Shown here: in pieces, positions 7,202 through 15,413 of the stretch | Layout of the letters: each line of letters starts with the position of its first letter | How positions within the stretch are numbered: position 1 is the first letter of the stretch | Source: a virus | Length of the DNA: 42,979 nt | Strand: one strand, 5' to 3' | IMG/VR virus record: IMGVR_UViG_3300046507_000409 | Span: 1 to 42,979 of that record | The notes under the pieces: generated by a model | What the model saw: the letters and a program-made list of their open reading frames with translations, nothing else | What the model was told of the DNA's origin: nothing | The model's database searches: none | Translations under genes and position numbers: made by a program

Positions 7202-7774
7202 ATGGCTGGCGGAATTTCATCAGAGATCTTCGTGCAGAACATCGATGGCGCCCCTTCTCGATACGCACTTTTCGAAGGGTTGCCGGCCGACCTCATGACC
7301 TTCGAGCAGATCTTTGAGAAGGACGCGCGATGGCTCATGGGCCAGAGTTTGATCACTGACGTCGTCAGATTCATCAAAGACAAACCGCTTGCGGCCGATA
7401 TCGACCCCAACAATCCGACGGAGCTCTACGTTCACATGCCTCTCCCGACAGTTCGTGATGAAGTTTCAGGGGAAGAGGCGAGCATCCTCTGTATGGTGCC
7501 CGAAGAGCTTCGAGAGATATTCCTCGACCGGCTGAATGAAGCGGCGGTCACTTATTTGGGCGGGAGCGGCCGCCTGATGCTTTATGGCTACATGAATTCG
7601 GCAACGACCGATTTCACAGTTTCGCGCGTGCGGGCCGACCTGATGAGATTCGAGCAAGAACGCCAAGCGCGAGGAGAAGGCGAGCTTTGGGAGGTGGTTG
7701 CCAACTATCTCGGCATGCCTACCAAATTTGATCTGAAGGTCACGTACCCTACGGCCGGATCACGGGAGTTCTGA
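7202..7774 (+). CDS. Hypothetical cargo protein (possible lysogenic or anti-defence gene)
   Basis: A 190-residue soluble protein with no signal peptide or membrane segment. It starts 6 bases after the previous stop, with AAGG upstream. The sequence is mixed alpha/beta (YVHMPLPTVRDEV, LREIFLDRLNEAAVTYL, RLMLYGYMNSATT). It converges with the minus-strand gene at 7749-8234, overlapping it by 26 bases. Being at the future prophage edge and on the opposite strand from the late genes marks it as a likely accessory gene. No family recognised; no function is claimed. Confidence 0.65.
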   Translation: MAGGISSEIFVQNIDGAPSRYALFEGLPADLMTFEQIFEKDARWLMGQSLITDVVRFIKDKPLAADIDPNNPTELYVHMPLPTVRDEVSGEEASILCMVPEELREIFLDRLNEAAVTYLGGSGRLMLYGYMNSATTDFTVSRVRADLMRFEQERQARGEGELWEVVANYLGMPTKFDLKVTYPTAGSREF

Positions 7775-8234
7775 ACGCGGTCTTATCGCTCTTCCCCTGA
7801 ATGTCGTCGAGCTTCGAGCTCAACACCTGGACCTGCGTCGAAACCTTGTTGATGGTGTCGATCACATTGTCGAGTTTGCCGCCGAAGGATTCCACGACGC
7901 GGTCGATCCTGTCGTTGGCGGCATCGATCCCCTTCTTGTTTTCGGCTGTGGCTTCGATCGCCCGCGTGACCTGGAACGAGATAGGCGGGATTTGCGCGAC
8001 CTGCTGCTGTAGCCCGGTGATCGAGTCTTGGTAGTTCTTGAGCCGGTCCCTGCGCGCCTCAGCTTCCACGTCGAAACGAACTTGCAGGCTTTTGATATCG
8101 CGCTGCGTGTCGTTCCAGATGTATCCGGCCCATGCGGCGTTGACCGCTATCCCTCCTGCGATGATAGCGACGTTCCAAACGTTCACCCGCCATGTCTCGA
8201 ACTTCACTGGCATTTTAGAATCCTCGTCCGCCAC
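7749..8234 (-). CDS. Membrane-anchored coiled-coil protein
   Basis: A 161-residue protein starting with GTG at 8234. A hydrophobic segment (about residues 20-40, VAIIAGGIAVNAAWAGYIW) is followed by a long predicted coiled coil (about 45-150) with repeated Ile/Val/Leu spacing. It is the last gene of the late operon, after the lysis genes and appendage gene. Such single-span coiled-coil proteins are common beside phage lysis cassettes and could be a holin accessory or superinfection factor, but no specific family is recognised. Confidence 0.6.
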   Translation of the reverse strand: MADEDSKMPVKFETWRVNVWNVAIIAGGIAVNAAWAGYIWNDTQRDIKSLQVRFDVEAEARRDRLKNYQDSITGLQQQVAQIPPISFQVTRAIEATAENKKGIDAANDRIDRVVESFGGKLDNVIDTINKVSTQVQVLSSKLDDIQGKSDKTAFRTPVIRP

Positions 8235-8278
8235 CCGTTGCCCTTTTCAAATATGCGCATTTCAACATGCACTGCCGT

Positions 8279-8374
8279 TCATTGTGTCGGTGAAATAGAA
8301 GAGAGCTGATACGCTATGAATGCGAGCAGAGGCCCGGCCGTCAGGAAGAAGCCAGCCAGGGAGAGCTTGATCAT
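8279..8374 (-). CDS. 31-residue single-span membrane peptide
   Basis: A short frame on the minus strand, MIKLSLAGFFLTAGPLLAF onwards, consists mostly of one hydrophobic helix. It fills the gap between the SGNH gene and the 7749-8234 gene. No strong ribosome binding site is seen. Tiny membrane peptides are usual near lysis genes. Confidence 0.4.
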   Translation of the reverse strand: MIKLSLAGFFLTAGPLLAFIAYQLSSISPTQ

Positions 8375-8414
8375 AGGTGCCAGTCTTGGTTAGGGCGGGG
8401 GTGACCGCGAACGG

Positions 8415-9887
8415 CTAAAGCGCCGCCGCCATCGGCACGGCCATCACGATATTTCCGGCCGGTTCTGGGTGGATGTAGTCCTTGGTGTTGGTTGCCTTGA
8501 CCGCAACACCAGAAGCCTGCGCAACACCAAAGGCTGCCGTGAGGACAGTGCTGTAAGGCCCCGATCCCAATTTGCTGGAAACACGACTGAGACCTGTACT
8601 CTGGACGCCGGCACCGCCGCCAGGAGAGGCAACGAGGCTGTCGTTGACATTCGGGCTATCGGTGAGCGAGACGGTCGTATCGGTCGATAGGGCTACCGCT
8701 GCGAGGGTCGAAGAATAAGACGCCAGCGCCCACTTGGTGTTGTCCGAAGCATCCTGCATCAACGACCTAACATCAACAAAGGCTTCGATAAAGCCGCCAG
8801 AAACGAGGCCAGCCAAGGAAGCATTGAAGATGTCGGCCTGCCCTCCGGCTCCGAACCCGGTATCAGGCGTCTGGCCGGAAAGCGATGTGCCGAGATCGCT
8901 TGTTCCTACCGGCACGCAACGAGGGATCATGTTGCTGGTCACGACGCGCGTAACGCCCTTGGCCCTAGCAGCGCTCCAGATCGCCTTGAGATCAGTCGTA
9001 CCTTGCGCGGCAGTGCGTCCAGACTTGATGTCGTTGCAAAGCAGCTCGGTGACCAGCGTATTGTGGAAGGGTACGAGGAAATTGAAGAGCGGGCTTCCGG
9101 CTGCGATCGCTTGCGCAACGTAGGTTGCCGCATTGCCGGTGACCCCGAGCATGAAGCAGCCAACTTGCTTTGCATAAGCAGCGCGTCGGATATAACCGCC
9201 GCCGTTGAGACCATAGCCGATAAAGTCTTTGTCTCCGACGCCCTTGCTGTCCGATATGCCGATGACGGCTTCCACGCCTGGCGCCACCTCGCCTATCAGC
9301 AGCAAAGGCGCAACTCCGACCTGATCAACGCCGCCCGATGGCGTTGCTAGAGCCCCAGTACCATAGATCTGGTCGATTTCGTTGGCCGGCGCAAAGAATA
9401 CGCACTTTTCGCCGCCCGTGCCGCTATAGTAATCACCGCGTACATATGTCTGAGAGCCCGCCGTGACATCGATCTCACTGCGAATATAGAGGGTGCCCGG
9501 AACAACTGAGAAATTGGTCCAGTCTGATTGTACTATATCGCCACCGGCAAGCGTTACCCCGGCATTGCCACCGATGGCCCCGGCCGCAAATGCGCCAGCC
9601 TGCTCATAAGCGAATTTGTTGACGGTGTAAGGTTGAGGCCCGGCATTATCAAACGTCGGTGTCGCAGTGATGTAACGATTGGCCCAAGCGGTTCTGACAC
9701 GGGATGCCGCTTGCCATACCGTAAATATATGGCGCGCCTGCATCCGCTCTTTGCCAGAGGGAGGATTGCCGAGCGCATTGGATATTCGTCCACCGGCCGC
9801 GATGTTGCGGGAGACGACTGTCGGCCCACCCCCACCCTGTATTACGGTGCCAGTGAGAGAAAGGTCTAAGGAAAGGGTTAGGCCCAT
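8415..9887 (-). CDS. SGNH/GDSL-type hydrolase, probable tail or surface-glycan esterase
   Basis: A 490-residue protein with the blocks of SGNH hydrolases: block I GISDSKG (about residues 210-216, Ser as nucleophile), block III-like LLCND (near 284, Asn-Asp) and block V DYIHPEPAGN (near 472, Asp-x-x-His). The N-terminal 150 residues are Gly/Ala-rich and beta-prone, as in virion appendages. In phages such enzymes usually remove acetyl groups from capsule or LPS during attachment. AGGAG lies 6 bases upstream of the ATG. Its position after the spanins, rather than by the fibre gene, is unusual. Virion location is inferred. Confidence 0.7.
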   Translation of the reverse strand: MGLTLSLDLSLTGTVIQGGGGPTVVSRNIAAGGRISNALGNPPSGKERMQARHIFTVWQAASRVRTAWANRYITATPTFDNAGPQPYTVNKFAYEQAGAFAAGAIGGNAGVTLAGGDIVQSDWTNFSVVPGTLYIRSEIDVTAGSQTYVRGDYYSGTGGEKCVFFAPANEIDQIYGTGALATPSGGVDQVGVAPLLLIGEVAPGVEAVIGISDSKGVGDKDFIGYGLNGGGYIRRAAYAKQVGCFMLGVTGNAATYVAQAIAAGSPLFNFLVPFHNTLVTELLCNDIKSGRTAAQGTTDLKAIWSAARAKGVTRVVTSNMIPRCVPVGTSDLGTSLSGQTPDTGFGAGGQADIFNASLAGLVSGGFIEAFVDVRSLMQDASDNTKWALASYSSTLAAVALSTDTTVSLTDSPNVNDSLVASPGGGAGVQSTGLSRVSSKLGSGPYSTVLTAAFGVAQASGVAVKATNTKDYIHPEPAGNIVMAVPMAAAL

Positions 9888-9896
9888 GCTTTGCTC

Positions 9897-10169
9897 CTAA
9901 TTTGCCGCGTCTACGGCATCGACGCATGCTTTACGACGCGCCTCGCCTATGTTTCGGGCCGTCCGATCGGCAGACCAGTTGTTGAAGATCTCATCCTGCG
10001 TCATGTCGTGGTCTGGCTTTGGAGAGAGTGCCGGGGTCACCTTGCGGCATTCAGGCGGCAGGACAGGCTTGACGATCCGCGTAATGACGACCGGCGCCGG
10101 CTTAGTTTGGCAGGAGCTGCACGCGATCGCGAGACAGGCCGACAGTACCGCCATCAGGAAGGGCCGCAT
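9897..10169 (-). CDS. Outer-membrane lipoprotein spanin (Rz1-like)
   Basis: A 90-residue protein with a short signal sequence (MRPFLMAVLSACLAIACSSC) and two candidate lipobox cysteines in ACSSC. The mature part is proline-containing (KPAPVVITRIVKPVLPPEC), as in o-spanins. Its first 68 bases overlap the end of the Rz-like gene in another frame, the classical embedded/overlapping spanin arrangement. It would pair with the inner-membrane spanin to fuse the membranes in the last step of lysis. Confidence 0.8.
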   Translation of the reverse strand: MRPFLMAVLSACLAIACSSCQTKPAPVVITRIVKPVLPPECRKVTPALSPKPDHDMTQDEIFNNWSADRTARNIGEARRKACVDAVDAAN

Positions 10170-10461
10170 TTCGTTTCCTCAGTTCTTCGAGTTGCTGTGA
10201 GGCCGTGTTGACCGCATCCGCCGCATCCGCCTGGATTTTCAGGGTAGCGGTTGCTTGATCGGCAATCTTCTTGTTTGCCTCTGCGTTGGATTTCTCAATC
10301 TCTGCCGTCCATTTCGCATCGGCGGCTGCCGTGGCGTTGGTCGCGGCTTCGTTGATCATTGACCGGACCTCGTGGATACCGAGCCACACGGCGAACATCA
10401 GGAAGGCGAGCGCAAGGAGGATGGCGAGGCCGGTGATGATGGGCTTGGAGAGGCCGAGCAT
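10102..10461 (-). CDS. Inner-membrane spanin (Rz-like)
   Basis: A 119-residue type II membrane protein. One transmembrane helix at about residues 10-28 (GLAILLALAFLMFAVWLGI) is followed by a long Ala/Lys/Glu coiled coil in the periplasm (about 35-100). Together with the overlapping lipoprotein gene it forms a two-component spanin. The start overlaps the endolysin stop by one base. Confidence 0.8.
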   Translation of the reverse strand: MLGLSKPIITGLAILLALAFLMFAVWLGIHEVRSMINEAATNATAAADAKWTAEIEKSNAEANKKIADQATATLKIQADAADAVNTASQQLEELRKRNAALPDGGTVGLSRDRVQLLPN

Positions 10462-11048
10462 CAGAGGCCACTCACACAGATTTCGCCTTCGCCTATCCGG
10501 GTGGCGTCTCCCATTTCACGGCGTCGGACAATGCCAATGATGATCCGGCCGCCTGCTTTGTTGAATGCTGTCGCCGCATTACAGCTTGCCAGATATTGCC
10601 CTTGGTTTCCCAGCCGCGCGGCCGTAGAATTACAGGTGGCGCCCACACCGATGTTCCAGGCAAGCGAATCCATCATCGCCCGCCAGCCGATCGGTTTACT
10701 GTCGAAATTTGGAATGCATTGGGTCAGCGGCTTGCGATAATCACGTTCAAGTTTCGTCGCCAGCCGCTTGTTGCACCCTTCCGGCGTCTCCACCATTCCT
10801 GGCTTGACATTGTCCGTATCCCCTTCGCAAATCGTCCAGACGGACTTCTTTGGAAGTGTGTCGAGATAGGCGCGCAGCTTTGTGCCTTCCCATGGCGTCA
10901 CGAGTTGTTCAATCGCTAGTGTAACGTCATCGTGTACGGCTGGCTGTCCTGCCCAGATCGTGACAAACCCGCCAACGGACGCAGCGAGAACGGCGGCAAT
11001 GGCGCCCTTGGCACGAGGCGACGACTTGAGCTTAACTGTAGGTGTCAT
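10461..11048 (-). CDS. Endolysin: GH24-type lysozyme with N-terminal signal-anchor
   Basis: A 195-residue muramidase. The core TPWEGTKLRAYLDTLP carries Glu54 and Asp63, spaced as in lambdoid and T4-type lysozymes, followed by VWTICEGDT. Later, DSLAWNIG is typical of the family. The N-terminus has a weakly hydrophobic, Ala/Gly-rich helix (about residues 14-34) after basic residues, which suggests a signal-anchor-release endolysin that is secreted and later freed. It cleaves the glycan strands of peptidoglycan. It overlaps the holin gene by 17 bases. Confidence 0.85.
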   Translation of the reverse strand: MTPTVKLKSSPRAKGAIAAVLAASVGGFVTIWAGQPAVHDDVTLAIEQLVTPWEGTKLRAYLDTLPKKSVWTICEGDTDNVKPGMVETPEGCNKRLATKLERDYRKPLTQCIPNFDSKPIGWRAMMDSLAWNIGVGATCNSTAARLGNQGQYLASCNAATAFNKAGGRIIIGIVRRREMGDATRIGEGEICVSGL

Positions 11049-11328
11049 CGTAGCGCGCCCTTATCTGCCGACGAACCTTAGCGGTCGTGACTTTTTCCTG
11101 TAGTTTCTGCTGGAATATGCCGCGCGCAGCGATAGCGATGAGCCCCACTGCGGCTATGGCGACGTTTACGGCCTCGCGAAGCCACCACGAGTAGCCGACA
11201 AGATAGAATTGCAATCCATCCGTGAGCGGCTGTTCAAGCAGGATGAAAATCACGCAGATTGCCATTATCCTGACCGACCACGAGTGACGCAGCACGGTCC
11301 AGGCCTCTGGAACGAGTTTCGGCTTCAT
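11032..11328 (-). CDS. Holin-like small membrane protein
   Basis: A 98-residue protein with two to three hydrophobic segments (about residues 20-35, 37-50 and 52-72) and a basic C-terminus (KVTTAKVRRQIRARYDD). It lies directly before the endolysin and overlaps it, the standard holin position. The opening MKPKLVPEAWTVLRHSWSVR resembles holin-type proteins of Rhizobiales phages. AAGGA precedes the start. Confidence 0.75.
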   Translation of the reverse strand: MKPKLVPEAWTVLRHSWSVRIMAICVIFILLEQPLTDGLQFYLVGYSWWLREAVNVAIAAVGLIAIAARGIFQQKLQEKVTTAKVRRQIRARYDDTYS

Positions 11329-11365
11329 GGATTGTCCTTGGAAGGGGTAGTTTAGGCTCTAGAAC

Positions 11366-12256
11366 TCACTCTAAAACGAGTTGCTTCACGGCATCGGCGC
11401 CGTGGAACTCATGGCCCATCGGCCACTCGATGACCGAGACATCTGCGGTCGGGCATGCAGCGAGCATCGCGGCCTTGGCATCGTAGCCGTTGTGCTTCGG
11501 AACCTCGGTATCATTGGTTCCGACGTTGATTATCACCTTCGTTGCGGAGCCGTTGAAGTTCTGCAGGACGGAACGCGGCGAGCGGGCGAGATAGCGGGCA
11601 TCATCTGGACCAGTCGGGGCGCTGCCGAGAACCGTATTCATATCTGTCTTCAGGTCGTTGTTGCTCGTCTCGGTGTAGAGCTTGGCGAGATCATAGATCG
11701 GCACCCAGATAGAGGCGCGATAGACGAGGTTCGGATACCGACCGAGAAGCAGGAGCGCCGCCATACCGCCACCTGAGGGGCCGACGAGATAGACGCGCGT
11801 TAGGTTCGTCTTATAGCGGATCTCCTGAATGACCGTGTTGATGCGATCGGTGCTATCCTGGCTGCCGAGCGCACCCGCCGTATTGTTTGCTCCTCCGAAA
11901 TTCGGGGCAACGATGATCGCGTTCTGGATCGCCATCAAATCGGCGCCGACGCTCGGGATCTCGATCTGCGTATAATCTCCAGCCCACGAATGCAGGTAGA
12001 GAACGATCTTGTTTGGCTTGCCGTTCGTCATCCAGATATATGGCTCGCCGGCTGCATTGGCCGTTACCCATGTCGATGACAGCATTGAGAAAGGGTAGGA
12101 CGCAGCGGCGGCATTATCGCTCGCCTTCTGCGTGGCTGCGAGAATCTGATCCATTGGAGATCTTTCAATATGGGGATTTGTCGACTGGATTGGCTGCGCA
12201 AAAGCAGTGGAAACAAGTGCTGTTGCGGAAATGAATGCAAGAATAAGGGATTTCAT
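11366..12256 (-). CDS. Secreted alpha/beta-hydrolase (serine esterase type)
   Basis: A 296-residue protein with a clear signal peptide (MKSLILAFISATALVSTAFA, cut before Gln21). The alpha/beta-hydrolase triad is visible: nucleophile Ser in VGPSGGG (near residue 166), acid Asp in GTNDTEVP (near 251) and His in MGHEF (near 285). YLHSWAGD may form the oxyanion region. The ATG at 12256 is preferred because GGAG lies 8 bases upstream; an in-frame GTG at 12277 has none. Located between tail fibre and holin genes, it may act on the envelope during lysis or on lysogens. Substrate is unknown. Confidence 0.75.
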   Translation of the reverse strand: MKSLILAFISATALVSTAFAQPIQSTNPHIERSPMDQILAATQKASDNAAAASYPFSMLSSTWVTANAAGEPYIWMTNGKPNKIVLYLHSWAGDYTQIEIPSVGADLMAIQNAIIVAPNFGGANNTAGALGSQDSTDRINTVIQEIRYKTNLTRVYLVGPSGGGMAALLLLGRYPNLVYRASIWVPIYDLAKLYTETSNNDLKTDMNTVLGSAPTGPDDARYLARSPRSVLQNFNGSATKVIINVGTNDTEVPKHNGYDAKAAMLAACPTADVSVIEWPMGHEFHGADAVKQLVLE

Positions 12257-12313
12257 GTAACAATCTCCATGGACCACAGATTTGTATCTGCGATTGCGGA
12301 AATCGTCTATGCG

Positions 12314-13270
12314 TTACCCGCGAATTCCCTCAAGAGTTACCTGCCCGGATGCGAAATTCGCGGCACCGGGGAAAACCTGCAGCGCATTTCTGCCAGCGTA
12401 GGCGATGCCGTAACCGTGATTAAGCTCCCTGCGAAGAACTGAAGAGGAAAAGTATGTCGTATCTGCTTTGAAAAGCATCCTCAAATTCTTGTTGAAGTTT
12501 GTTATGTCCACGGTGATGTTGCACGTGTCCGTATCGGAATTTGCACTTTCGAATGACATTGCATTATCGAGAGAATTAGCGATCCCAGAAACTGTTGCCG
12601 CTGTCTGGATAAGCGTTCCATAGGCATAATCCGTACCGGCGCTCTTCCATGTAGATCCGTTGTCTACACTCACACGACCAAAGACACGCGCTGCAGACGA
12701 CGGCGTATATTCCAGTGTCAGGCGCAGATGACGGAAGGAACCGAGATCCGTCCAGGCTACTGACGATTGCCCTGAAAGGGTGATCGGACCGCCGATCGCC
12801 ACCCACGGGGACGGCCTGATGACGGTGAAGAAGTTCGAGCCGTCGCAGATGATTTCCGCCGAGGATCCATCGGGGATTACCAGGGTGGAAATTCCATTGA
12901 TAGTCTCTGATGCATTCGGGTCAACCGTCACAGATCCGCCGTCTGCCGCTATTAAAAGCGACCAATTCTGTCCTAGGGTGGCGGCGGCTGTAAGATTTAC
13001 CGTCATTGCGGCAGTGCAACGGTGAATAGCGCCTGCGTCCGCTAAAGCCGCTGTATAACCCGTCGTTTTGGTAGTGAATGTCGTCATGTTCTGCCTTGCG
13101 GCACCTACAGATTGCCCCCCTGTACCACCAGCCACAATAGGCCTGGCTGCGTTTGCATCCGCGACAAGATCATCAATCGTCTGGTTGTATTTGCTTGACT
13201 GGATTGTCGTATTCGGCGCAGCCGTCGTTCCTGCTGGCTTCGAATATATGCCTGAACCGTCCCTTGGCAT
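12314..13270 (-). CDS. Tail fibre or tailspike protein
   Basis: A 318-residue beta-rich protein. Its opening, MPRDGSGIYSKPAGTTA, matches the conserved N-terminal attachment segment of many phage tail fibres, and SSKYNQTIDDLVADAN continues that pattern. The remainder is Ser/Thr/Gly-rich with short strands. An in-frame start at 13303 exists, but GGAGA lies 7 bases before 13270. It follows the ejection-protein genes and should bind the host surface. Confidence 0.75.
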   Translation of the reverse strand: MPRDGSGIYSKPAGTTAAPNTTIQSSKYNQTIDDLVADANAARPIVAGGTGGQSVGAARQNMTTFTTKTTGYTAALADAGAIHRCTAAMTVNLTAAATLGQNWSLLIAADGGSVTVDPNASETINGISTLVIPDGSSAEIICDGSNFFTVIRPSPWVAIGGPITLSGQSSVAWTDLGSFRHLRLTLEYTPSSAARVFGRVSVDNGSTWKSAGTDYAYGTLIQTAATVSGIANSLDNAMSFESANSDTDTCNITVDITNFNKNLRMLFKADTTYFSSSVLRRELNHGYGIAYAGRNALQVFPGAANFASGQVTLEGIRG

Positions 13271-13346
13271 TGGCGTCTCCGCTTGTAAGAATGGGAGATT
13301 CAACCTATCTTTGCGCCACGGGCGGCACCGTTAGGATGAATTGTTG

Positions 13347-13517
13347 ATGAAGCAGATCGATCACGATCCGAAAGAATCAGAAGGCCTTCCCGGCAAAGGC
13401 GAACGGGAATGGGCAAGACAGAAATTTGGCAATGACGTCGGGCCAAAAGACCTGATTTATTACCTGCTGCCGTTTCTGGCTGTCGCTGTCGCCATGTTCT
13501 TGTGGCGCGGTTACTGA
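13347..13517 (+). CDS. Small plus-strand membrane protein within the late operon
   Basis: A 56-residue protein with a charged N-terminal half (KESEGLPGKGEREWARQKFG) and a C-terminal hydrophobic helix (DLIYYLLPFLAVAVAMFLW). AGGA lies about 10 bases upstream of the ATG. It is on the strand opposite to both neighbours and overlaps the end of the ejection-protein gene by 7 bases. This is the arrangement of a moron gene expressed from its own promoter in the lysogen. Function unknown; superinfection exclusion is one possibility. Confidence 0.5.
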   Translation: MKQIDHDPKESEGLPGKGEREWARQKFGNDVGPKDLIYYLLPFLAVAVAMFLWRGY

Positions 13518-15412
13518 AATCTCGGGTAGGCTGTAGACGCCCCGCCGATCAAAGCCCTGACAATCATGTTATTGAGCTGGTTTGACCGCTGCGTGCCCTG
13601 TATGGCGCCGTTTAGCGTGGTTCTCGCGATGTTCGGGTCACCTTGCAGAAGCGCACGGGCGATCGCGTCACGGGTTGCCTGGTTTCTGCCCTGGACGGCG
13701 TTGATACCCTTCGTCAGCCCATGGAGAGCCGCACCCTTGAGGCCTCCTGTCGCAAAGGCTGATATCATGCTCGGGTCAAAACCCTGGACGTCGGCCATAT
13801 CGGCTGCATTGTCGGCTGTGCGTGATCCGCCGAGCGCTGCCTGCATGGTCTCGTGCATCCGCTGCTCACGAGCAATCCTGTCCATGAGCTGCTGCCCCTC
13901 ACCCGGAGCCGCGAAAGCCGGAAACTCTGCCGCTGTCGCATCGCTGATGAGCGGACGCGCCTTATTGGTCATGGGACCGGCAGCTTTCTGGATATCGGCA
14001 ATATAGGGGTCGACATACCCAGCCCGATAAGATGCTTGCTGGTCAGGTCTCATTGCCTGGAAGGCTGGGATCGTATCTTCGGTGCGGCCACGCATGGCAG
14101 CATTTCTGCCTACATCAGCCGCCTCGATTGCTTGGCTTTGCTGCCTGAAGGTATCGCGAGCTGTCGCATAGGGGGCCGACGTTGCTGCGAGGGAATTGTC
14201 AAGAGCATCCCGTATCGGGATCAACTGGCGCTGGACCGCTGGCTTTGCACCCTCGATCATTGCGTCCATTTCCTGCTTTGCCCGAAGAGCTGCATTGAAG
14301 TCGGTCAGCACGGAATTGCCATCCGTCAAATAGCCACGAGCACGCCGGACTGCGGCCTCGATACTATCGTCTGAAATATTATTCCCAGGATTCATCACTC
14401 CTGATGCGCCAGGCTGCAGGAAATTGTCTGCGTTCTGGATCGCAGCACTCGGGTCAACTGTCCCGGCAGCTTGTCGGGCTGCGTCGTAATTAGCGTTGGC
14501 CTGTGTGTTTCGGAGCGCCGTCAATGCATCCTGCGTCTGCGTGGCAGTCTGCGGAGTGCCAAAACCTTCGACCAAAGCATTCTGAAGGCGGCGACCTTGC
14601 CCTGCCTGGCGCTGCTGCAGCGTTTCAGCGATCGTCTGGCGCATATCGCCGGGAGAGCGAGCGATGCCTGTCAGCATTCGTTGACCGGAATTGCCCATGG
14701 CATCCGCGACCGTGTATGGCTGGCCGGCGGCTGCCGCATCCGCGAGAGCGTTGGCAACGTCATCGCCGGACATATCCGCCCGCGTAAGCGCCTGCGTGAT
14801 TGCTGAATTCGCTCTTGACTGATTGCCGACACCGACAAGACCGCCAAGGGAGCCGAGAACGGAACTTCCTGCGTCGATGACCGGACGAGATAGACCGCCG
14901 GCAACCCCGCCAATGATGGAGCCAAGGCCGACGTTCTGGTCATGACCATAGGCCGACAAGCCTCCCTGAACGGCGCCTGATGCAGCATCTGCAGCCATTC
15001 TTCCGCCATAGCTAGCCTGAATGGCTTGGGAGAGTGCAGGAGCTACCCTCCCGATGACATTACCGGCCGCACCGCCGGTTACCGCGCCGCCATAGAGAGA
15101 GCCACCGATAGAGGCTGCCGTATTTGCAACCGGGTGGTCGGATGCGTATTGCTGGCGCGCATTCTGGTACTGATCCCGAAGCGTGTTGTACTCCTCGGAA
15201 AAAGATTTGTCGGTGAAGGGGGCACGCACGGCAGCGTTGAGAGCCGCCGACGCCTTACCAGGCAGACCAAAGAGCATTTCGTCGGTGAATACCGTCGACG
15301 CGTCGACATGCTGATTGCCGGTATCGGGCTTGTGCTTGCCCATGATCAGATCAGCAAATGAAAGACCGCCGCCGTTCTGCGATGGGATGAGATCGTCAAA
15401 AAGTCCAGCCAT
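13511..15412 (-). CDS. Internal virion/DNA ejection protein
   Basis: A 633-residue protein rich in Ala, Gly and Gln with long predicted helices. A Gly/Ala-rich hydrophobic zone at about residues 95-200 (GGSLYGGAVTGGAAGNVIG) could insert in membranes. The composition and position, after the virion lysozyme gene and before the fibre gene, match the ejected proteins of P22-like phages. No catalytic motif. It starts 1 base after the stop of the preceding gene. Confidence 0.65.
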   Translation of the reverse strand: MAGLFDDLIPSQNGGGLSFADLIMGKHKPDTGNQHVDASTVFTDEMLFGLPGKASAALNAAVRAPFTDKSFSEEYNTLRDQYQNARQQYASDHPVANTAASIGGSLYGGAVTGGAAGNVIGRVAPALSQAIQASYGGRMAADAASGAVQGGLSAYGHDQNVGLGSIIGGVAGGLSRPVIDAGSSVLGSLGGLVGVGNQSRANSAITQALTRADMSGDDVANALADAAAAGQPYTVADAMGNSGQRMLTGIARSPGDMRQTIAETLQQRQAGQGRRLQNALVEGFGTPQTATQTQDALTALRNTQANANYDAARQAAGTVDPSAAIQNADNFLQPGASGVMNPGNNISDDSIEAAVRRARGYLTDGNSVLTDFNAALRAKQEMDAMIEGAKPAVQRQLIPIRDALDNSLAATSAPYATARDTFRQQSQAIEAADVGRNAAMRGRTEDTIPAFQAMRPDQQASYRAGYVDPYIADIQKAAGPMTNKARPLISDATAAEFPAFAAPGEGQQLMDRIAREQRMHETMQAALGGSRTADNAADMADVQGFDPSMISAFATGGLKGAALHGLTKGINAVQGRNQATRDAIARALLQGDPNIARTTLNGAIQGTQRSNQLNNMIVRALIGGASTAYPRFQ

Positions 15413-15413
15413 T

